Below, piece after piece: positions 14,560 to 17,869 of a stretch of DNA of 17,869 nt (the first letter of the stretch is position 1; each line of letters begins with the position of its first letter). A model generated the notes under the pieces. It did not search any database and had not been told where the DNA came from. It saw only the letters and a program-made list of their open reading frames with translations. This stretch comes from SLRI01 sp964528705 (GTDB lineage Bacteria; Pseudomonadota; Alphaproteobacteria; Geminicoccales; Geminicoccaceae). Position numbers and translations under genes: made by a program. The stretch is taken from the NCBI GenBank assembly GCA_964528705.1, contig CAZGUW010000075.1, forward strand, positions 1 through 17,869. Reading direction: 5' to 3'.

Positions 14560-15090
14560 ATGCCAGCTCCCCTTCCCTCTCTGACGCTGATTTTGGGTGG
14601 CGCCCGCTCCGGCAAGAGCAGCCATGCCGAGCGGCTGGTGCTCGAGAGCGGCCTCGAGCCCTGCTATCTCGCGACGGGCCGGGCCGGCGATGCCGAGATG
14701 GCCGCGCGCATTGCGGCACACCGCACCCGCCGTGGCGCTGCTTGGCAGGTTGTCGAGGAGCCGCTCGAGCTCGCCACCGCCCTTGAACAGCTGGCCGGCG
14801 CCGGCCGCGCCGTGCTGGTCGACTGCCTCACGCTCTGGGTGACCAATTTCCTCCTGGCGGAGCGCGAGATCGAGGCCGAGACCGATCGGCTCCTTGCAGT
14901 GCTTCCTACGCTGCAAGGCCCGGTCGTCTTCGTCTCGAACGAGGTCGGGCTCGGCATCGTGCCGATCGACGCGCTGACCAGGGCCTTCGTCGACGCGACG
15001 GGGACCCTGCACCAGCGGCTCGCCGCCATGGCCGACCGCGTCGAGCTGGTCGTGGCCGGCCTGCCTCTCCGCCTCAAATCGGAGCGTTGA
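14560..15090 (+). CDS. cobU: Adenosylcobinamide kinase / adenosylcobinamide-phosphate guanylyltransferase
   Basis: This bifunctional enzyme (CobU in Salmonella, CobP in alphaproteobacteria and Pseudomonas) phosphorylates adenosylcobinamide and then attaches GMP, activating it for nucleotide-loop assembly of cobalamin. The 176-aa length is typical. The P-loop GGARSGKS is at 13-20, DAEMAARIAAHRTRRG at 44-59 contains H54, the likely guanylylated histidine, LVDCLTLWVTNFLL lies at 86-99, and VFVSNEVGLGIVP at 123-135. The ATG at 14560 gives the family N-terminus just before the P-loop, but no Shine-Dalgarno is visible. The gene is 4 bp upstream of cobN, with the cobN ribosome-binding site inside its last codons. 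No B12 riboswitch fits in the spacer before it. Confidence 0.96.
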   Translation: MPAPLPSLTLILGGARSGKSSHAERLVLESGLEPCYLATGRAGDAEMAARIAAHRTRRGAAWQVVEEPLELATALEQLAGAGRAVLVDCLTLWVTNFLLAEREIEAETDRLLAVLPTLQGPVVFVSNEVGLGIVPIDALTRAFVDATGTLHQRLAAMADRVELVVAGLPLRLKSER

Positions 15091-15094
15091 TCCC

Positions 15095-17869
15095 GTGCAC
15101 CTCCTGAGCGCCAGGGCGGCCCCGAGCGATGTCGGCGACGAAGCTGTCGATCTCGGCCAGGCCCCAGCCGAGCTGGTGATCCTTTCCGCCGCCGAGAGCG
15201 AGCTCGCCGGTCTCGCCGCCGCCCATGCAAGGCGTGGCACAACCGCCGGGCCGTCGCTGCGCCTCGCCAACCTGCTCCAGCTCCAGCATCCTCTCTCCGT
15301 CGATCTCTACATCGAGAAGACGCTCGGAGCGGCACGCCTGATCGTCGTTCGCCTCCTCGGCGGCCGCTCGTACTGGAGCTACGGCATCGAGCAGCTCAGG
15401 CGCCTTGCCCTGGAGAGCGGCATCGGTCTCGCCTGCCTGCCCGGAGACGACCGCCCCGATCCGGAGCTCGCCCGGCTCTCGACCGTGTCGAACGAGCTTC
15501 TCGAGACGCTGCACGGCTATCTCCTGCATGGCGGCATCGACAATCTCGGTGCCGCCCTCGAGCTCCTGGCAGGCGAGCTCGGCTATGCCTCGGACCCGCA
15601 ACCCCCGAGGCAGCTATCGAAGGCCGGGCTCTATCGCGAGCCAAGTGGCGACGACCGACCGATCGCGGCGCTCGTCTTCTACCGGGCTCTCGTGCAGAGC
15701 GGCGATCTGGCGCTTGTCGACTCCCTGATCGCCGCCCTCGACGCGGCCGGGCTGGACTGCCTCGCCCTATACGTTGCCGGGTTGAAGGACCCGGAGGTCC
15801 AGGCCGTGGTCGAGGCCGCCCTCGCCCGGCATCCGGTCGCGATCGTGCTCAATCTCACGGGCTTTGCCGTCACCACGCCCGGTGCCGCCACCAGCGAGAC
15901 GCCCTTCACCGCGACCGGCCGCCCGGTCCTGCAGCTCGTCGCTTCGAGCGGCAGCGAACCCGCGTGGGCCGCCGGCACTGCCGGGCTAGGCCCGCGCGAC
16001 CTCGCCATGTCCGTGGCCCTGCCCGAGATCGACGGCCGGCTCCTTACCCGAGCCGTCTCCTTCAAGGGCGACCCGGTCACCGACGCGGCAACGGAGATCA
16101 CGCTCACCCGCTACCGGCCCGTCCCGGATCGCGTCGCCTTCGTCGCGCGCCTCGCCCGGGCCTGGGTCGATCTCGCCCGAAGCACTCCGGCCGAGCGGCG
16201 GGTTGCCCTGCTGCTCGCCAACTACCCTGATCGTGACGGCCGGCTCGCCAATGGCGTCGGCCTCGACACCCCGGCGAGCACCCTGGCCGTCCTCGAAGCC
16301 CTCGCCGCTGCCGGCTACCACGTGGCCGACATCCCGCCGGGTACGGCAGCACTCATGGCCATGCTCCAGGCAGGGCCGACCAATGCCCTTGGCGACCGCG
16401 CGACACGTCGCTCGACGATCGCCTTGCCGCTTGAAACTTATCGGCAGCTGCTGAACACGATGCCAGTGACCGCCCGGGCGGAGATCGACGCCCGCTGGGG
16501 CCCGCCGGAGGCTGATCCCCACGTCGTCCAAGGTGTCTTTCGCCTCAGCTTGCACAGCCTCGGCCATGTCGTCCTCGGCATCCAGCCGGCCCGCGGCTTT
16601 CACATCGATCCGACCGCGACCTATCACAGCCCGGACCTCGTGCCCCCGCACGGCTACCTCGCCTGCTACTGGTGGCTCCGGCACGTCTTCGGCGCCCAGG
16701 CGATCGTGCATCTCGGTAAGCACGGCAATCTCGAATGGCTGCCGGGCAAGGCGCTCGCCCTGAGCGCCACCTGCTGGCCCGAGATCGCTCTGGGGCCCAT
16801 GCCCCACCTCTACCCCTTCATCGTCAACGACCCGGGCGAAGGCAGCCAGGCCAAGCGCCGTGCCCAGGCCGTCATCATCGACCACCTGACACCGCCCCTC
16901 ACCCGGGCCGAGAACTACGGCGAGCTCACGGAACTGGAGGCGCTGGTCGACGAGTATGCGAGCGCCAGGGAGCTCGATCCCCGACGCCTGTCTCCCTTGC
17001 GCCAGCAGATCATCGAGCTCACGGCGCGACTTGGGCTCGATCGCGATCTCGGGCTCGACCCTGCCGACGAAGCCTCCCTGGCGACGCTCGACAACCATCT
17101 CTGCGAGCTGAAGGAGCTGCAGATCAGGGACGGCCTGCATGTCCTGGGCACGGCACCGACGGGCTCCCGGCGAACCGACCTCCTGGTGGCGCTCGCCCGC
17201 CTGAAGCGCGGCCGGGGCGAAGGCGCCGATGCCTCGCTGATCACGGCCCTCGCCCGGGATCTCGGCATCGAGGCGGATCCCATGACGGCCGAGCCGACAG
17301 ACGCCGCGCGCGCGATCCCGCCCGTCCTCGGCCGCTGCCGCCACATGGGCGATGTCCGGGCAGCGCTCGAGGACCTCGCCCGAGCGCTGGTCGGCGGCGA
17401 GCGCATGCCCGATCCGGCCTGGCGCGCGACCAACGCGGTTCTGTGCTTCATTCAGGCCGATCTCGCGCCCCGCCTCGAAGCCGGCGCCAAAGCCGAGCTG
17501 GCGGCTCTGCTCGCCGGCCTCGATGGCCGCTTCGTCGAGCCCGGCCCCTCCGGGGCACCGACACGCGGCCGGCTCGACGTCCTGCCGACAGGCCGGAACT
17601 TCTACAGCGTCGACACGCGCGCCGTGCCGACCCCCACCGCCTGGACACTCGGCTGGCGCTCGGCGGAAACGCTGATCGAGCAGCACCGGCAGGAGCACGG
17701 CGACTGGCCGAGACGCATCGCCCTTTCCGCCTGGGGCACCGCGAACATGCGGACCGGCGGCGACGACATCGCGCAGGCCCTGGCCTTCCTCGGCTGCCGG
17801 CCGCTCTGGGAGCCGGCCTCCGGCCGCGTCACCGGCGTCGAGCTCCTGCCGCTCGAGGTCCTGGGCCGA
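15095..17869 (+). CDS. cobN: Cobaltochelatase large subunit CobN (5' part, cut by window edge)
   Basis: CobN is the large subunit of the ATP-dependent CobNST complex, which inserts cobalt into hydrogenobyrinic acid a,c-diamide in the aerobic cobalamin pathway. The frame is open for 925 codons to the window edge; the family is about 1,250 aa, so roughly the last quarter is missing. Recognisable blocks are IVHLGKHGNLEWLPGKALAL (from about residue 538), PFIVNDPGEGSQAKRRAQAV (about 575), LTRAENYGEL, and LPTGRNFYSVDTRAVPTPTA (from about 830), then ALSAWGTANMRTGGDDIAQA. The start is GTG at 15095, with GGAG 10 bp upstream inside the cobU end. CobW, often found beside cobN, is absent between cobU and cobN. 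An ~570-codon open frame on the opposite strand is a composition shadow. Confidence 0.96.
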   Translation, partial: MHLLSARAAPSDVGDEAVDLGQAPAELVILSAAESELAGLAAAHARRGTTAGPSLRLANLLQLQHPLSVDLYIEKTLGAARLIVVRLLGGRSYWSYGIEQLRRLALESGIGLACLPGDDRPDPELARLSTVSNELLETLHGYLLHGGIDNLGAALELLAGELGYASDPQPPRQLSKAGLYREPSGDDRPIAALVFYRALVQSGDLALVDSLIAALDAAGLDCLALYVAGLKDPEVQAVVEAALARHPVAIVLNLTGFAVTTPGAATSETPFTATGRPVLQLVASSGSEPAWAAGTAGLGPRDLAMSVALPEIDGRLLTRAVSFKGDPVTDAATEITLTRYRPVPDRVAFVARLARAWVDLARSTPAERRVALLLANYPDRDGRLANGVGLDTPASTLAVLEALAAAGYHVADIPPGTAALMAMLQAGPTNALGDRATRRSTIALPLETYRQLLNTMPVTARAEIDARWGPPEADPHVVQGVFRLSLHSLGHVVLGIQPARGFHIDPTATYHSPDLVPPHGYLACYWWLRHVFGAQAIVHLGKHGNLEWLPGKALALSATCWPEIALGPMPHLYPFIVNDPGEGSQAKRRAQAVIIDHLTPPLTRAENYGELTELEALVDEYASARELDPRRLSPLRQQIIELTARLGLDRDLGLDPADEASLATLDNHLCELKELQIRDGLHVLGTAPTGSRRTDLLVALARLKRGRGEGADASLITALARDLGIEADPMTAEPTDAARAIPPVLGRCRHMGDVRAALEDLARALVGGERMPDPAWRATNAVLCFIQADLAPRLEAGAKAELAALLAGLDGRFVEPGPSGAPTRGRLDVLPTGRNFYSVDTRAVPTPTAWTLGWRSAETLIEQHRQEHGDWPRRIALSAWGTANMRTGGDDIAQALAFLGCRPLWEPASGRVTGVELLPLEVLGR

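Noticed and set aside
15986..17698. Open frame of about 570 codons on the minus strand, opposite cobN
   Set aside because: CobN is unmistakable in the plus strand; the minus frame has no domain and shadow composition.
1..17869. CRISPR array, insertion sequence, tRNA, integrase or phage defence genes
   Set aside because: I looked on both strands and saw no regular repeats, terminal inverted repeats, transposase motifs, or tRNA-like sequence.

Overview
The window is uniformly GC-rich, gene-dense bacterial chromosome with no mobile element, rRNA, tRNA or CRISPR signature. The gene set points to an alphaproteobacterium, plausibly of the Rhodospirillales/Geminicoccales type: ATP-dependent PEP carboxykinase, an aerobic-type CobN cobaltochelatase next to a CobP/CobU kinase, a fused double-ATPase peptide ABC transporter, a HugZ/DUF2470 protein, and very strong G/C third-position bias. 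This placement is inference from gene content only.

Layout, left to right. (1) 1-88: the first codons of a probable minus-strand gene, diverging from nfi. (2) 89-763, plus: endonuclease V (nfi), whose 3' end overlaps the end of a small minus-strand gene. (3) 696-3393, minus: a dihydroxyacetone-kinase-like locus transcribed right to left as dhaL, an unknown Cys-containing protein, dhaK, and a small protein overlapping the dhaK end. No dhaM or PTS phosphotransfer protein is visible. The unknown gene between dhaL and dhaK has an in-frame TAG, after which the same frame stays open for 32 more codons and ends just before a hairpin resembling a terminator. (4) 3476-5975, minus: a YeeE/YedE (TsuA-like) sulfur-compound transporter and a CNNM/CBS/CorC_HlyC membrane protein. 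(5) 6081-10150, minus: a tight operon of two DppB/DppC-type permeases and a fused DppD-DppF-type ATPase, without an adjacent substrate-binding protein. (6) 10267-11307, minus: an MBL-fold hydrolase with a complete dinuclear metal site. It diverges from (7) 11486-13816, plus: a HugZ-like flavin split-barrel/DUF2470 protein followed 27 bp later by pckA. (8) 13820-14473, minus: a TerC-family membrane protein, convergent with pckA across a 3-bp gap. (9) 14560 to the right edge, plus: cobU/cobP and the first 925 codons of cobN, 4 bp apart, for cobalamin biosynthesis.

Most genes are confidently assigned housekeeping or accessory metabolism. I see no convincing evidence of an entirely new multi-gene system. 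The points most worth a second look are the stop-interrupted gene inside the dhaL-dhaK locus with its inverted repeat and terminator-like hairpin, the twin four-cysteine (probable Fe-S) motifs in the fused ATPase, the unusual permease N-termini, and the altered wedge motif of endonuclease V.
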